Notes: a model not told the origin generated them from the sequence alone. DNA of 64,000 bases from Ligilactobacillus salivarius DSM 20555 = ATCC 11741 (GCF_001435955.1 NZ_AYYT01000004.1:45398-109397), one strand, 5' to 3'. Shown: positions 46,437 through 55,682, numbered from the stretch's first letter. A program made the numbers and translations.

Positions 46437-46781
46437 TTATAACTTTCCTAACCAAGATCCACAATATGCAGCCAGTATTCCACATATCACTGTTAATAAT
46501 AGATATATAAGCATCATTTTTCGCTTGCGATTATTAACAAGTGTTACTAATTCTACTTGAAATGTGGAAAAAGTTGTATATCCACCTAAAAATCCAGTCC
46601 CTAGCAATAACAATATGTGACTACTTGTGATTTTGCTGTGTAAAAATCCTAATAATAGGGCTCCAGTTATGTTGATAATAAAAGTTGCCCAAGGAAATAC
46701 TCTAGTTCTGCTCTTCAATGCTTGTGTCATTAAATACCGCACAGATGCCCCCAATCCAGCTCCTAAAGCTACTTCTATCAT
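46437..46781 (-). CDS. crcB: fluoride exporter CrcB/Fluc subunit
   Basis: A 114-residue, four-helix protein. Motifs GAGLGASVRYLMTQ, WATFIINITGALLLGFL (the conserved Asn-bearing helix) and GFLGGYTTFSTFQVE (the phenylalanine/threonine fluoride track) are intact. It overlaps the preceding crcB by 4 bases. In Gram-positive bacteria such adjacent pairs form a heterodimeric channel. Confidence 0.95.
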   Translation of the reverse strand: MIEVALGAGLGASVRYLMTQALKSRTRVFPWATFIINITGALLLGFLHSKITSSHILLLLGTGFLGGYTTFSTFQVELVTLVNNRKRKMMLIYLLLTVICGILAAYCGSWLGKL

Positions 46782-47149
46782 CTTCGATCACCAACTTTTC
46801 CTAATTTTATTCCTAAAATCATTCCTGTATATGCTAATAGGAAACCACCTACCACACTTATCAACAAGTAAAAGGTAGCATCAGTAAATGTAGATAAGCC
46901 TAAAACATCCACTGTAAATGTGGAAAAAGTTGTGAAAGCTCCTACCATTCCTGTCCCTAGACCTGTACTTAACCAAGCTGGTAATTTTTGTCTTTCAATC
47001 ACATAATATGTCAGGAAAGCTAAGCAAAAACTTCCAATTAGGTTAACCAAAATAGTTCCCGTAGATGCTAGCTTAAGACCTAACAAATATCTTAGCGTGC
47101 CACCTATCATTCCAAAGAAAAAGACACTTATTAAAGTGCCTAATTTCAC
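46778..47149 (-). CDS. crcB: fluoride exporter CrcB/Fluc partner subunit
   Basis: A 123-residue, four-helix paralogue with MIGGTLRYLLGLKL, GTILVNLIGSFCLAFLTY and GMVGAFTTFSTFTVD. The GTG at 47149, about 7 bases after GAGGTG, is preferred to the GTG at 47173, which gives an atypical acidic extension. It is first of the pair. No fluoride riboswitch is seen in the short upstream gap, so expression may be constitutive. Confidence 0.92.
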   Translation of the reverse strand: MKLGTLISVFFFGMIGGTLRYLLGLKLASTGTILVNLIGSFCLAFLTYYVIERQKLPAWLSTGLGTGMVGAFTTFSTFTVDVLGLSTFTDATFYLLISVVGGFLLAYTGMILGIKLGKVGDRR

Positions 47150-47224
47150 GTTTTGCACCTCAATCATCTCCACTAATTAATCCTTATAGTATAAGTTAGA
47201 TTTGATCGAATTGCAAAACTATCT

Positions 47225-47548
47225 CTATTCTACTTCTGCAAGTTTTTCATCTAAGTAATTTGCCATATCTTTTTTAGGATGGAAACCTACAACTTTTTCT
47301 TTTGCTACTCCATCTTTAAATAAGATCATCGCTGGAATACTCATAATTTTATATTCCATCGCTAAATCTTGATACTTATCTACATCAACTTTAGCAAATT
47401 CTACTTTTCCTTGATAATCTTTTTCCAATTCTTCTAAAACTGGATTCATCATTTTACATGGTCCGCACCATTCTGCCCAAAAATCAACCAAAGTTAGCCC
47501 TTCCTTAGTTACATCAGCTAAATCCTTAGGAGTGATATTTTTAGCCAT
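47225..47548 (-). CDS. trxA: thioredoxin
   Basis: A 107-residue thioredoxin that reduces protein disulphides in the cytosol. Active site WAEWCGPCKMMNPVLEEL with CGPC, followed by VDVDKYQDLAMEYKIMSIPA (cis-Pro) and FKDGVAKEKVVGF. No signal peptide. It is transcribed ahead of the crcB pair on the same strand with a 75-base gap. Confidence 0.96.
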   Translation of the reverse strand: MAKNITPKDLADVTKEGLTLVDFWAEWCGPCKMMNPVLEELEKDYQGKVEFAKVDVDKYQDLAMEYKIMSIPAMILFKDGVAKEKVVGFHPKKDMANYLDEKLAEVE

Positions 47549-47621
47549 TTAAATCCCTCATTTCATATAACTTAGTAATTTTATCTTACCACTATCTCGG
47601 AGTTATACACAAAATTACTGC

Positions 47622-48455
47622 TTAATCTATTTTATTATAAATAAATTTATCCACTGCTTCAGCAACGGCATCATGATTATTATCTCGCTTGCAAATATAA
47701 TCTGCTTTAGATAAAACTTGTTCATTAGCATTTCTAACAGCTACACCTACTCCGGCAGCTTCAATCATTGGTAAGTCATTACTATTATCACCAATTGCAA
47801 TTGTTTCTTCTGGCTTAATTCCTAACATTTCAGCTAATTTCAACATCCCTGTACCTTTATCCGTTGAAATGTTATTGAATTCAATATAACGACCTGAAGA
47901 ATATGTGGTCTTGAACTTATCGCCAATTTCTTTACGTGCAATCTCATTAAAGGCAAGTCTCTTATCCATATCATTAATATTGATAATAATCTTAGTAATA
48001 GGAGTGTCTTTTAAGAAATCAATATTAGGTTCTTGCAATTCAGTCCACTCTACTCCACGTGGTTGCAAGTAATCTTTTTCGTCTTGATTGACATTCCACA
48101 TGTACAATTCATCCAAAGTATAAACGTGGATACAGCTTTCAGGATAATATCTCAAACTGATATCAAACAATTGTTTAACAATATCAAAGGCCAATCCTTC
48201 AACATGTACCACCTTTAAATCTTTATTTTCAACAATTGCTCCACCATTAAAACTAACTACATATTGATCTTTAGTTTGGTAAATTCCTAATGTCTTCAAA
48301 TTTTCTTGAACAGAAAGATAGCTTCGACCTGTATTTAAAACCACCTTTACTCCGTCTTTAATCGCTTTTTTGAGAACGGATACATTTTTAGGCGTAATTT
48401 CAGCGTCATCATTCAATAAAGTTTCATCCATATCAATCGCTACTAATTTATACAT
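47622..48455 (-). CDS. Cof-type HAD-superfamily phosphatase
   Basis: A 277-residue HAD hydrolase of the Cof/IIB group, usually a sugar-phosphate or nucleotide phosphatase. Motif I is AIDMDETLL, motif II LNTGRSY, motif III lysine DKGTGMLKL and motif IV IGDNSNDLPMIEAAG. The C2-type cap lies between residues about 85 and 195. Substrate undefined. Confidence 0.93.
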   Translation of the reverse strand: MYKLVAIDMDETLLNDDAEITPKNVSVLKKAIKDGVKVVLNTGRSYLSVQENLKTLGIYQTKDQYVVSFNGGAIVENKDLKVVHVEGLAFDIVKQLFDISLRYYPESCIHVYTLDELYMWNVNQDEKDYLQPRGVEWTELQEPNIDFLKDTPITKIIININDMDKRLAFNEIARKEIGDKFKTTYSSGRYIEFNNISTDKGTGMLKLAEMLGIKPEETIAIGDNSNDLPMIEAAGVGVAVRNANEQVLSKADYICKRDNNHDAVAEAVDKFIYNKID

Positions 48456-48516
48456 ATATCATTCATTCCTTTGTTTTAATTTAACTTCAATTTATATTGT
48501 AACACATTACAGCAAA

Positions 48517-48545
48517 GAAAAAAGAACCAGCCTAAACCGGTTCTC
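48517..48545 (-). terminator. terminator after the LCP gene
   Basis: AGAACC / GGTTCT with inner pairing, then TTTTTT on the minus strand. Confidence 0.8.
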
Positions 48546-48554
48546 TTCAATCAT

Positions 48555-49691
48555 CTAATATCCACCATAATAAGTGTTATCATCATTACTATAATTAGTA
48601 TCTTCGCCTTCTGAACTGATATTCACATCATTATCACTGGAAAGTGTATTTCCTGTTTTAGCCTTAGATAAACCAAGTGCTTCTCTAAGCTTATTAGTAA
48701 TACGTTGTTTTTCAGTTGTTGATGCTACTTCAAAAGATTCTCCATTAATCATTTCAGAAGTTCCTTGTAAGAAGTCTGAATCCATATCATGTGTAGCAAC
48801 ACGATACTTAGTTCCTAGTGTTAATAAATCATCAAATGTTAAGTCTGTCTTCATCTGCTTAGAAATAGTACTTAGGAACTTTTGATTAACTAAGCTTGTT
48901 AACCCTGAACTCTTAAATGCAAGTTTAGTTAATACTTGACGTTGACGTTCTTGCCTACCATAATCTCCGCGTGGATCTTCATGGCGCATACGAACATATG
49001 CCAAAGCTTTTTCCCCGTCCATATTAACTTCCTTACCCTTTTTGAAAGTATATCCATCATAGGTAAAGCTAATGGTTGGTTCTACTTTAACTCCTCCAAC
49101 TGCGTCAATTAATTTTTCTAACCCACCCATATTGATAGTTGCATAGAAATCAATTGGCACATTTAAGAATTTTTGCACAGTTTTAACTGCTGTTGCTGAT
49201 CCACCATATTCGTATGCTGAATTTATCTTGCTTGGAAAGTAATCTTCATAACCATAAACAGCTACCTCAGTATCACGAGGTAATGATACTAACGTCATCT
49301 TCTTGTCTTCAGGATTCAAGACACAAAGTATCATTGTATCTGTTCTTCCTTTAAAATCACGTCCTAAAGCTCCAGTATCAGTACCCATTAGCAAAATTGA
49401 GATAGGTCTTTTCTTCTTCAAAGCGTCACTAACATTTCTGGCCTTTGTAACTTGAGTTGAACTATAAATTGCATTAGCAGCTTGTTTAGCATTAGTATAT
49501 TTTCTATAAGCATAAAATCCCCCAATAATTGCTACTACAATAACTATAACTGACCATAGTAATTTATGTCCTTTTTTTTTCGGTTTATTATTACGTTGAT
49601 GATAGCGTTGAGAACGAGTCATATGCTCTGTATCTATATAACCATTCTCATCACTTTGAACAACATAATTATCATCTCTTCGTGATGGCAT
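48555..49691 (-). CDS. LCP-family (LytR-CpsA-Psr) cell-wall glycopolymer ligase
   Basis: LCP proteins attach teichoic acids or capsule to peptidoglycan outside the membrane. The 378-residue protein has a basic cytoplasmic start (RNNKPKKKGHK), one membrane helix near residues 45-62 and the LCP domain with RPISILLMGTD, GRTDTMILC, LVSLPRDTEV, INSAYEYGG and MRHEDPRGDYGRQERQRQV, containing the catalytic Arg and Asp residues. The tail is Asn/Asp/Tyr-rich. ATG 49691 is chosen because GGAGG lies just before it; the frame extends to a TTG at 49703. Confidence 0.95.
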   Translation of the reverse strand: MPSRRDDNYVVQSDENGYIDTEHMTRSQRYHQRNNKPKKKGHKLLWSVIVIVVAIIGGFYAYRKYTNAKQAANAIYSSTQVTKARNVSDALKKKRPISILLMGTDTGALGRDFKGRTDTMILCVLNPEDKKMTLVSLPRDTEVAVYGYEDYFPSKINSAYEYGGSATAVKTVQKFLNVPIDFYATINMGGLEKLIDAVGGVKVEPTISFTYDGYTFKKGKEVNMDGEKALAYVRMRHEDPRGDYGRQERQRQVLTKLAFKSSGLTSLVNQKFLSTISKQMKTDLTFDDLLTLGTKYRVATHDMDSDFLQGTSEMINGESFEVASTTEKQRITNKLREALGLSKAKTGNTLSSDNDVNISSEGEDTNYSNDDNTYYGGY

Positions 49692-49889
49692 TTTCTCCTC
49701 CAAAATTATCGAAAAAACAATCCGCTTATAATAATATACTTTGAATCATTTTTTTCAAATTATGTAATAATCATAGTGCCAGTTTACCAAAAAATTATTA
49801 GATAACAAACACTTATATTAAAACGTATTTAATTCTTTAAAAAATATTAACTCAAGTTTTCATTTTGTTACTTTTGTGTAATAATAGCG

Positions 49890-50333
49890 TTAACTTTCTT
49901 TTACAGTCCTTATCTTAAAGTAAACCTGACCTACTAATTCAGCTAAAAAGAATCCCATCGCTATGGCTCCAGCTATCATCCCTACTTGTACTAAATATTC
50001 AATTGCTAAAGAGTTATTTCCTAAAGCAAAATAGCGAATAGCACGATAAGATTGTCCACCTGGCACTAATGGTACTAAGCTAGGAATATTAAAAAGAATC
50101 ATAGGCATCTTTTTCACACGTGCAAAAATAATCGCAGTAACTCCAATTGCAAATGCAGCTAAAAGATTAGCTAACATATTACCTAAATCAAGGTGCTTAA
50201 TAAATAAATAGACCATCCAACCTAATACTCCAATAATTCCACAACCATTTAAGGCCCTTCTAGGAATATTTAAAAGTACTCCAAAGCCTACAGATGCAAG
50301 ATAGCTGAATAAGATATTGATTAATAAGTTCAC
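49890..50333 (-). CDS. threonine/serine exporter, small ThrE subunit (ThrE_2/DUF3815)
   Basis: A 147-residue membrane protein with about five helices (FSYLASVGFGVLLNIPRRAL, VGMIAGAIAMGFFLAELVG). It is the C-terminal half of the ThrE exporter, encoded here as a separate gene 14 bases after the N-terminal half. Exports threonine or serine in characterised relatives; succinate-type substrates are also known for the family. Confidence 0.88.
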   Translation of the reverse strand: MNLLINILFSYLASVGFGVLLNIPRRALNGCGIIGVLGWMVYLFIKHLDLGNMLANLLAAFAIGVTAIIFARVKKMPMILFNIPSLVPLVPGGQSYRAIRYFALGNNSLAIEYLVQVGMIAGAIAMGFFLAELVGQVYFKIRTVKES

Positions 50334-50347
50334 CTTAACCTTCCCCC

Positions 50348-51097
50348 TTACATGAATCTTAGAACCATCGCAATCCCTAAAGCAATTGCACTAGCTGATA
50401 ATAATGCTTCTGTTCCTCTAGCTAATCCACTTAATAAATGGCCAGCTAAAACATCTCTTACAGAATTGGTAATTGGTACTCCTGGTACTAACGGCATAAC
50501 ACTCCCAATAATTATCATACCTACTGATATTCCCAAGTTATTTCTAACAGCTAATACGGATAAAGCACCAATTACTAACGAAGCTAAAAATTCACTTACA
50601 AACTTTATTTTAAATGTTGTATTGATAAAGTAATAGCAAGCATAACCCAATCCACCAATAACTGCAGTTGTGATAAAATCTTGCCAATGACCATTGTACA
50701 TTATCATCAGAGTGCAACTTATCATTGCTGCAGCCAATACTTGCCATGTCCAAGCAAAAAATGGTGCTTTTTTATCGATAAATTCCAACTTTACCTTCAT
50801 TTCTTCAACTGTGATTTTTTTCAATTGAAAAGCACGTGAGATGTCATTGACTCTTGATACTTTTTCTAAATCAATTGTTCTTTTTTGAATTGGTTCTACC
50901 TGTGCCAATTTATAATCTGGAACTGACATCATGATTCCGGTGGTAGTCTCAAAAATTTTTGGTTCTTTAATTCCACCATTTCGAGCTATACGTTTTAAAG
51001 TATCATCAACTCTTGCCATATCAGCTCCACTTTCAATCATAATTTTTCCAGCTAACATGACAGAATCTATTAATTCTTGCATTTGCGTATCTTGCAT
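50348..51097 (-). CDS. threonine/serine exporter, large ThrE subunit (DUF1212)
   Basis: A 249-residue protein with an N-terminal cytoplasmic DUF1212 segment (MLAGKIMIESGADMARVDDT) and about five helices. The pair with the next gene reconstitutes a full split ThrE transporter, common in Firmicutes. Confidence 0.9.
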   Translation of the reverse strand: MQDTQMQELIDSVMLAGKIMIESGADMARVDDTLKRIARNGGIKEPKIFETTTGIMMSVPDYKLAQVEPIQKRTIDLEKVSRVNDISRAFQLKKITVEEMKVKLEFIDKKAPFFAWTWQVLAAAMISCTLMIMYNGHWQDFITTAVIGGLGYACYYFINTTFKIKFVSEFLASLVIGALSVLAVRNNLGISVGMIIIGSVMPLVPGVPITNSVRDVLAGHLLSGLARGTEALLSASAIALGIAMVLRFM

Positions 51098-51153
51098 TGT
51101 AACTAACCCCCACCGTCTTCAAAATTTATCTAATCATATCACGATATTTAAAG

Positions 51154-51190
51154 CAAAAAAAGACTGAAAAGAATTTCTTCTTTCCAGTCT
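51154..51190 (-). terminator. terminator after cspA
   Basis: AGACTGGAAAGAA / TTCTTTTCAGTCT stem with T-run on the minus strand. Confidence 0.88.
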
Positions 51191-51210
51191 ATCATTTATC
51201 TACTTAATTA

Positions 51211-51411
51211 TTAGTCTTTAACAACGTTAGCAGCTTGTAAACCACGATCGCTACTTTCAACGTCAAATGTTACATGTTGACCTTCTTCTAAAGTCTTGTA
51301 ACCTTCACCTTGAATAGCTGTGAAATGTACAAATACATCATCACCATTTTCACGTGTGATAAAACCGAAGCCCTTTTCTGCGTTAAACCATTTAACTGTT
51401 CCTTGTTCCAT
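51211..51411 (-). CDS. cspA: cold-shock protein of the CspA/CspB family
   Basis: A 66-residue single-stranded nucleic-acid chaperone. RNP-1 KGFGFITR and RNP-2 DVFVHFTAI are intact. The frame stays open to 51471, but the ATG at 51411, preceded by AAGGAGGA, gives the invariant [16 protein letters not shown] start. Its leader is about 110 bases long, typical of cold-shock mRNAs whose 5' end folds with temperature. Confidence 0.97.
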   Translation of the reverse strand: MEQGTVKWFNAEKGFGFITRENGDDVFVHFTAIQGEGYKTLEEGQHVTFDVESSDRGLQAANVVKD

Positions 51412-51528
51412 AAATGAAAAATCCTCCTTGTGCCTAAGCACATAATAATTCTGTAATTCTGAGTGGCACATAATAGAGAAATTTCATTGAAACAATCTAA
51501 ATGAAACCTAGTCAAAAATACAATTCTA

Positions 51529-51557
51529 AGTATAACATACTTATTGGCAATAACCAA
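51529..51557 (-). promoter_or_regulatory. predicted cspA promoter
   Basis: On the minus strand TTGGTT (51552-51557), 17 bases, TATACT (51529-51534). The resulting leader is about 110 bases to the ATG. Confidence 0.65.
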
Positions 51558-51558
51558 A

Positions 51559-52206
51559 TTATTTCACGAAAATATAATGAGCAGCTTTATATCCAATACT
51601 TAATTCAGCCCCATCAGCTAACCTTTTAACCTTAATTGGTCCTTCAAATGGAAGATATTCTAAAACTTCAATCTTGTCTCCCAATTTAAGTTCCAAATCA
51701 TCTAAATAAGTTAGCAACTCATGGTTATCAATAAATCTGTCAACTTCAACCGTTTCTCCAACTTTAATTTCAGCTAAAAATTCGTGACTTTCTTCTTCAT
51801 ATTCCCCAGCTTCTGTTGGAATAACTCCACCATGTGGACATTCACGTGGGCTATTAAGAAATTGATCAAGCTTTTTCATTAACTTATCGCTAGCTACATG
51901 TTCTAAAACTTCAGCTTCATCATGAACTTCTGATAATTGATAATCCAATTTTTCTACTAAAAAAGTTTCCCATAGACGATGACGGCGAACTAATTTTTCA
52001 GCTACTTCAATTCCTTCATCAGTTAATGAAATTCCTGCATATGGTGTATGTGCAGCTAAACCCTCTTTAACTAATTTATTAACCATTTCAGTTACAGAAC
52101 CAGCAGCAACATTTAAACTCATCGCTATTTGCTTGTTAGAAACCTTTTTCTTAGTTCCACCAAGTTCAAAAATAATTTTTAAATAATCTTCTTTCTTAGG
52201 TGTCAT
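51559..52206 (-). CDS. mntR: DtxR/MntR-family metalloregulator with SH3-like domain
   Basis: A 215-residue repressor of manganese or iron uptake genes. It has the DtxR winged helix (MTPKKEDYLKIIFELGGTKK; IAMSLNVAAGSVTEMVNKLV), the dimerisation domain with HRLWETFLVEK and HDEAEVLEHVAS metal ligands, the segment NSPRECPHGGVIPTEAG, and a C-terminal FeoA/SH3-like domain (PFEGPIKVKRLADGAELSIG). The long form with SH3 domain is common in lactobacilli. The symbol is by family, metal not proven. Confidence 0.85.
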   Translation of the reverse strand: MTPKKEDYLKIIFELGGTKKKVSNKQIAMSLNVAAGSVTEMVNKLVKEGLAAHTPYAGISLTDEGIEVAEKLVRRHRLWETFLVEKLDYQLSEVHDEAEVLEHVASDKLMKKLDQFLNSPRECPHGGVIPTEAGEYEEESHEFLAEIKVGETVEVDRFIDNHELLTYLDDLELKLGDKIEVLEYLPFEGPIKVKRLADGAELSIGYKAAHYIFVK

Positions 52207-52255
52207 TGTCTCACCTCTATTTTTTCCAAATTTAAATTACTCGTCACTCATAAAT

Positions 52256-52283
52256 GTAAAACGTTTACTACCTAATTATAACA
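52256..52283 (-). promoter_or_regulatory. mntR extended -10 promoter with nearby palindrome
   Basis: On the minus strand TGT plus TATAAT (52275-52283) is an extended -10. Just downstream, 52256-52268 reads GTAAAACGTTTAC on the plus strand, an inverted repeat GTAAA/TTTAC that could be an autoregulatory or CcpA-type site. Confidence 0.5.
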
Positions 52284-52332
52284 GATTTCAAACACTATAG
52301 TAATTTAAATTTTGGTCCACCAAAAATAAATC

Positions 52333-53223
52333 TTAATTTTTAAATTTAACTATCAAATTTTCTAAATCTTTTGGCATCTTACTTTTAAATAACTTTTCTT
52401 CTTGAGTAAATGGATCTACATAAGCTAACTGATATGCATGGAGTGCCTGTCTTTCTAATCCCCAATCTAATCTGCCACCATATAGCTTATCGCCTATCAA
52501 AGCATGATTAATACTACTGAAGTGAGCTCTTATTTGATGCGTTCTACCTGTATGTAGCTTACATTCAACTAAAGTAGCTTTATCTCCTAAGTATTCTCTA
52601 ACCCAGTACTCAGTTTTGGCAATCTTTCCTGTATCAGTTACCATTTGTCCGATTCCATTTTCTCTAGGTCCAAGTGGTTTATCTATTATGCCATGCTTTT
52701 CTGCAATAATTCCTTCGACCACTGCCAAGTATCTTTTATCTATACTATGTTCTTCAACCTGTTTGTTAATCAATCCTTGAGCAAAACGATGCTTAGCTAC
52801 AAGAACTAAGCCACTTGTATCTCTATCTAAACGAGTAATTACATGCGGAACTAAGTCTTTTGATTTTTGTTGCCATAGATGAAATTTAACCCGATTAACT
52901 AAGGTATCGGTACGATTACTAGGACCTGGAACACTTGAAAGTAATGGTGGTTTATCTACCACTAGCCAATTGCTATCCTCATAAATAATATCTAGCGGTT
53001 CTTTACTTATTTTGACATTTTCATCTGATTTTTCTGGTGGTAAAATCAAAGTTATTTTTCCTTTACCAACTTCAATAGATAATGACCTTTTTTTGCCATC
53101 TACTAAAACTTTTCCATTTCCTTTTTTCAAACTACTTAAAGTTCGATGACTGACACCCTTATTCTTTAAAAATTTTTTGAGTGTCATTTTCTCGTCACTT
53201 TCTTTATTCCACGTAAATTTCAT
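52333..53223 (-). CDS. RluA-family pseudouridine synthase (second copy)
   Basis: A 296-residue enzyme with an N-terminal S4-like domain (LKKFLKNKGVSHRTLSSLKK), catalytic HVITRLDRDTSGLVLVAK with Asp, and CKLHTGRTHQIRAHFSSINH. It differs clearly from the RluA protein at 32035-32970, so each probably modifies a different site. It starts 3 bases after the upstream membrane-protein gene. Confidence 0.93.
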   Translation of the reverse strand: MKFTWNKESDEKMTLKKFLKNKGVSHRTLSSLKKGNGKVLVDGKKRSLSIEVGKGKITLILPPEKSDENVKISKEPLDIIYEDSNWLVVDKPPLLSSVPGPSNRTDTLVNRVKFHLWQQKSKDLVPHVITRLDRDTSGLVLVAKHRFAQGLINKQVEEHSIDKRYLAVVEGIIAEKHGIIDKPLGPRENGIGQMVTDTGKIAKTEYWVREYLGDKATLVECKLHTGRTHQIRAHFSSINHALIGDKLYGGRLDWGLERQALHAYQLAYVDPFTQEEKLFKSKMPKDLENLIVKFKN

Positions 53224-53225
53224 CG

Positions 53226-54113
53226 CTAAACCTTTCTAAAGAAACTTACTAATAATGCCACTATACCAATTACAGATTCGATTATTCCCATATTCACAAT
53301 CTGACTTAAAATTGCGTGGGCATAGTTTTCAACAATACTTCCCAAAATTCCTGATTGATTAATTAAACTTGGAAATATCTCTGCAGGCACACTAGTATAT
53401 CCAATGATGCAAAAGATTATCCCTGTAATCAAAAATGCTAAACCTGTATAGTGCAACCAACCAAATAAACTTCTCTGTAATAATAATACTAAGATCAACA
53501 TTATCACTGTAATGATACTTCCTGCAGTTATCATCAGCGTCACATAACCACTGATATGGCTGGCAGCATCATATACTTGTTGTAACTGTGTACTTGGAAT
53601 TTGTTGGCTGATGTAATTATTTAATACAGAAGCCAGTGACTCCACTACTCCACTAAAGACAGAAGCGTCAACAGGTACTCCTGAGCTTGCAATTTCCTTA
53701 TTCACATTTGTTTGAATTTGACTGCTTAAAGTATTAGTATCCACAATTTGTGTAACTTGTCCGTCATAAATTCTTTTAATTGCAATCTCAACATCTTGTC
53801 TAAATTGCTTCTTGGTAATTAAACTATCCGCATAACTTGCTGGAATTCGGTACATTTGAGCAGATGAGGCTAATGTTTGATTGGCTTCAGTATATAATTT
53901 CCCAATATTTTCATCTTTAGCTAATTCCTTACTGGTAAAATCTGCGTTCAAAACCGTAGTCTTTATCAAAAGTCCCATAGTTGCGACACTTAAAGCAGCC
54001 ACCATGATTAAAGTAAATAACCGACTTATCCACTTAGCACGAAGTTTCTTGGGTTGCTTTAACATTTTTTCAGCTTGTGTTCTTCGCATTTCTTGTGATG
54101 AATCTTTCCCCAT
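53226..54113 (-). CDS. uncharacterised membrane protein, four helices and external loop
   Basis: A 295-residue protein of unknown function. A basic cytoplasmic start (KMLKQPKKLRAKWISRL) leads to a helix at about 32-52, an extracellular loop of about 130 residues rich in Gln, Asn, Thr and Ser, then three helices (VTLMITAGSIITVIMLILVL; LAFLITGIIFCIIGY; IIESVIGIVALLVSFF). The layout suggests a membrane sensor or envelope protein. It is followed at once by an RluA gene and is divergent from a PAP2 phosphatase. Confidence 0.75.
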   Translation of the reverse strand: MGKDSSQEMRRTQAEKMLKQPKKLRAKWISRLFTLIMVAALSVATMGLLIKTTVLNADFTSKELAKDENIGKLYTEANQTLASSAQMYRIPASYADSLITKKQFRQDVEIAIKRIYDGQVTQIVDTNTLSSQIQTNVNKEIASSGVPVDASVFSGVVESLASVLNNYISQQIPSTQLQQVYDAASHISGYVTLMITAGSIITVIMLILVLLLQRSLFGWLHYTGLAFLITGIIFCIIGYTSVPAEIFPSLINQSGILGSIVENYAHAILSQIVNMGIIESVIGIVALLVSFFRKV

Positions 54114-54145
54114 AATCAGTTTCCTTTCTTTAAAAATAATTTAAA

Positions 54146-54154
54146 TGGTATAAT
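54146..54154 (+). promoter_or_regulatory. extended -10 promoter of the PAP2 gene
   Basis: TGG followed by TATAAT (54149-54154), an extended -10 with a weak -35. AAGGAG follows 20 bases later. Confidence 0.55.
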
Positions 54155-54186
54155 CTAGTAGATATTATTTATTAAGGAGTTTTTTG

Positions 54187-54813
54187 ATGTTTGTTCCACA
54201 AAATAAGTATAGACCTTTTATCGCATCTATTTACTTAGCTTTATTTCTAATTTTATTAATCTTAGTTAAAACTAACAGCACAATCGTTACATCATTTGAT
54301 AAATTTGTACAGAACTTACTTCTACCCATTACCAATCCTACTAATACAAGAATTGTTGAAAAAATTACTTATCTAGGTGGCCCTAGAATTGCCGCAATTC
54401 TTTCAATTATCGTTAGTCTATATATGTTCATTAGACATAACTTCAAGGCTGGAATTTGGTCAGCCAGCACCTTGGTAATTGGAAATCTTATCAATGTACT
54501 AGCTAAAAATTTAATCCAACGTCCACGTCCTAGTGATAAATTAGTCGCAATTGGTGGCTATAGTTTTCCAAGTGGACATACCTTTGGAACTGCCTTATTT
54601 ATCTTTTTCGTAGTATTTTTAATTGTTCCTCAAATTAAGGATGTTACGTTAAGACGAATTCTAACCTTCCTAGGTTTCCTTTGGATTCTTATTATCGCCT
54701 TAACGCGCGTATATTTACATGTACATTATCCTACTGATACTATTGCCAGTGTTTTATTAGTCCTATTTTTATGGGAAAGTTCACTTATAATCTGGCGTAG
54801 AATCAGTGATTAA
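54187..54813 (+). CDS. PAP2-family membrane phosphatase
   Basis: A 208-residue, six-helix phosphatase of the PAP2/PgpB/BcrC type. The three motifs are present: KNLIQRPRPSD (K-x6-RP), GGYSFPSGHT (PSGH) and RVYLHVHYPTD (SR/RVYLxxHYxTD). It probably acts on undecaprenyl pyrophosphate, phosphatidate or a related lipid at the outer face of the membrane. ATG 54187 follows AAGGAG by 7 bases. Confidence 0.93.
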   Translation: MFVPQNKYRPFIASIYLALFLILLILVKTNSTIVTSFDKFVQNLLLPITNPTNTRIVEKITYLGGPRIAAILSIIVSLYMFIRHNFKAGIWSASTLVIGNLINVLAKNLIQRPRPSDKLVAIGGYSFPSGHTFGTALFIFFVVFLIVPQIKDVTLRRILTFLGFLWILIIALTRVYLHVHYPTDTIASVLLVLFLWESSLIIWRRISD

Positions 54814-54826
54814 CCCTAATAATTAT

Positions 54827-54858
54827 TAAAAGCAGCACTCTAGGTGTTGCTTTTATTT
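54827..54858. terminator. bidirectional terminator after the PAP2 gene
   Basis: AAAAGCAGCAC / GTGTTGCTTTT arms, between convergent genes, with T-runs on both sides. Its right edge touches the stop codon of the next gene. Confidence 0.85.
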
Positions 54859-55682
54859 TACTTATTTTCATTATTAGGTTGTGGCTCAGCTGCAGAATTA
54901 TTTGTTTCTGGCTTAGATTCCAAACTATTTTTTACATTGTCTTGACCACTATTTCTATCATCATTTTTATCGTCACTTTTCTTGGGCTCATCATTTTGAT
55001 TTTCCGCTGACGATGATGAACTAGCAGCAGCTTGTTGTGCTTTTCTAGCTTCTTCTTGTCTTTGTTGTTCACGTTGTCTTCTTATTGCAGCTTGTTGATT
55101 TTGAATTCTAATTTGTTCCAAAATACTATTATTTCTTTCTTGCAATTCACGTGCATCTTTTCTTACTTGTGAATAATACTTTTCGTCAATATTTTTTCCA
55201 TCTAAAATCTGAACTAGATTTTCATTCGATTGGCTATAAGCTCCCATTTCAGTAAGTCTTACAGCTTCATTATAAAGATCATCATACTTTTCACGTTGCT
55301 TTAGTACTGATTCTAGAAACTTATCTTTCTTCTTAGCTCTTTGGGTTAAAATTGATAAAGACGGAGATACTTTTGCAGTTGATCTAAATGTTAACTGTGC
55401 TTGTTCATAATCATCTTGTTTCAATTCAGCTAAGCCTTCTTGATAGAGTTTAACTTGTTCTAATCGTTGTTTAGCTACTATATCATCTGGTTTCTTACGT
55501 AGAGCATCTTGCAAATTAAGTTCTGCTTTCTTATATTCTGCAGCTTGAGCATTAGTTATTGCTTGAGACATTAAATTATCAAACTGCTTTTGTGTTTCAC
55601 GTTTTTTAGTATAGCCAAAGCCAACAAATACAAGTGCCACTACAATTGCTGTTATTAACCAAAACATCCACCGCTTCATCAT
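54858..55682 (-). CDS. membrane-anchored coiled-coil / TPR-like protein
   Basis: A 274-residue protein with one N-terminal anchor (RWMFWLITAIVVALVFVGFG), then two TPR-like helix pairs (AITNAQAAEYKKAELNLQDA; LAELKQDDYEQAQLTFRSTA), a Gln/Arg-rich coiled coil (QQAAIRRQREQQRQEEARKA) and a disordered Ser/Asp/Asn/Glu-rich tail. It may scaffold an envelope complex; no homologous function recognised. Confidence 0.7.
   Translation of the reverse strand: MMKRWMFWLITAIVVALVFVGFGYTKKRETQKQFDNLMSQAITNAQAAEYKKAELNLQDALRKKPDDIVAKQRLEQVKLYQEGLAELKQDDYEQAQLTFRSTAKVSPSLSILTQRAKKKDKFLESVLKQREKYDDLYNEAVRLTEMGAYSQSNENLVQILDGKNIDEKYYSQVRKDARELQERNNSILEQIRIQNQQAAIRRQREQQRQEEARKAQQAAASSSSSAENQNDEPKKSDDKNDDRNSGQDNVKNSLESKPETNNSAAEPQPNNENK

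Noticed and set aside
46784..47224. Fluoride riboswitch expected before the crcB pair
   Set aside because: The gap between trxA and the first crcB is too short and shows none of the conserved elements.
32035..53223. The two RluA-family genes as a recent duplication
   Set aside because: Their sequences differ widely outside the catalytic motifs, so they are distinct long-standing subfamilies.
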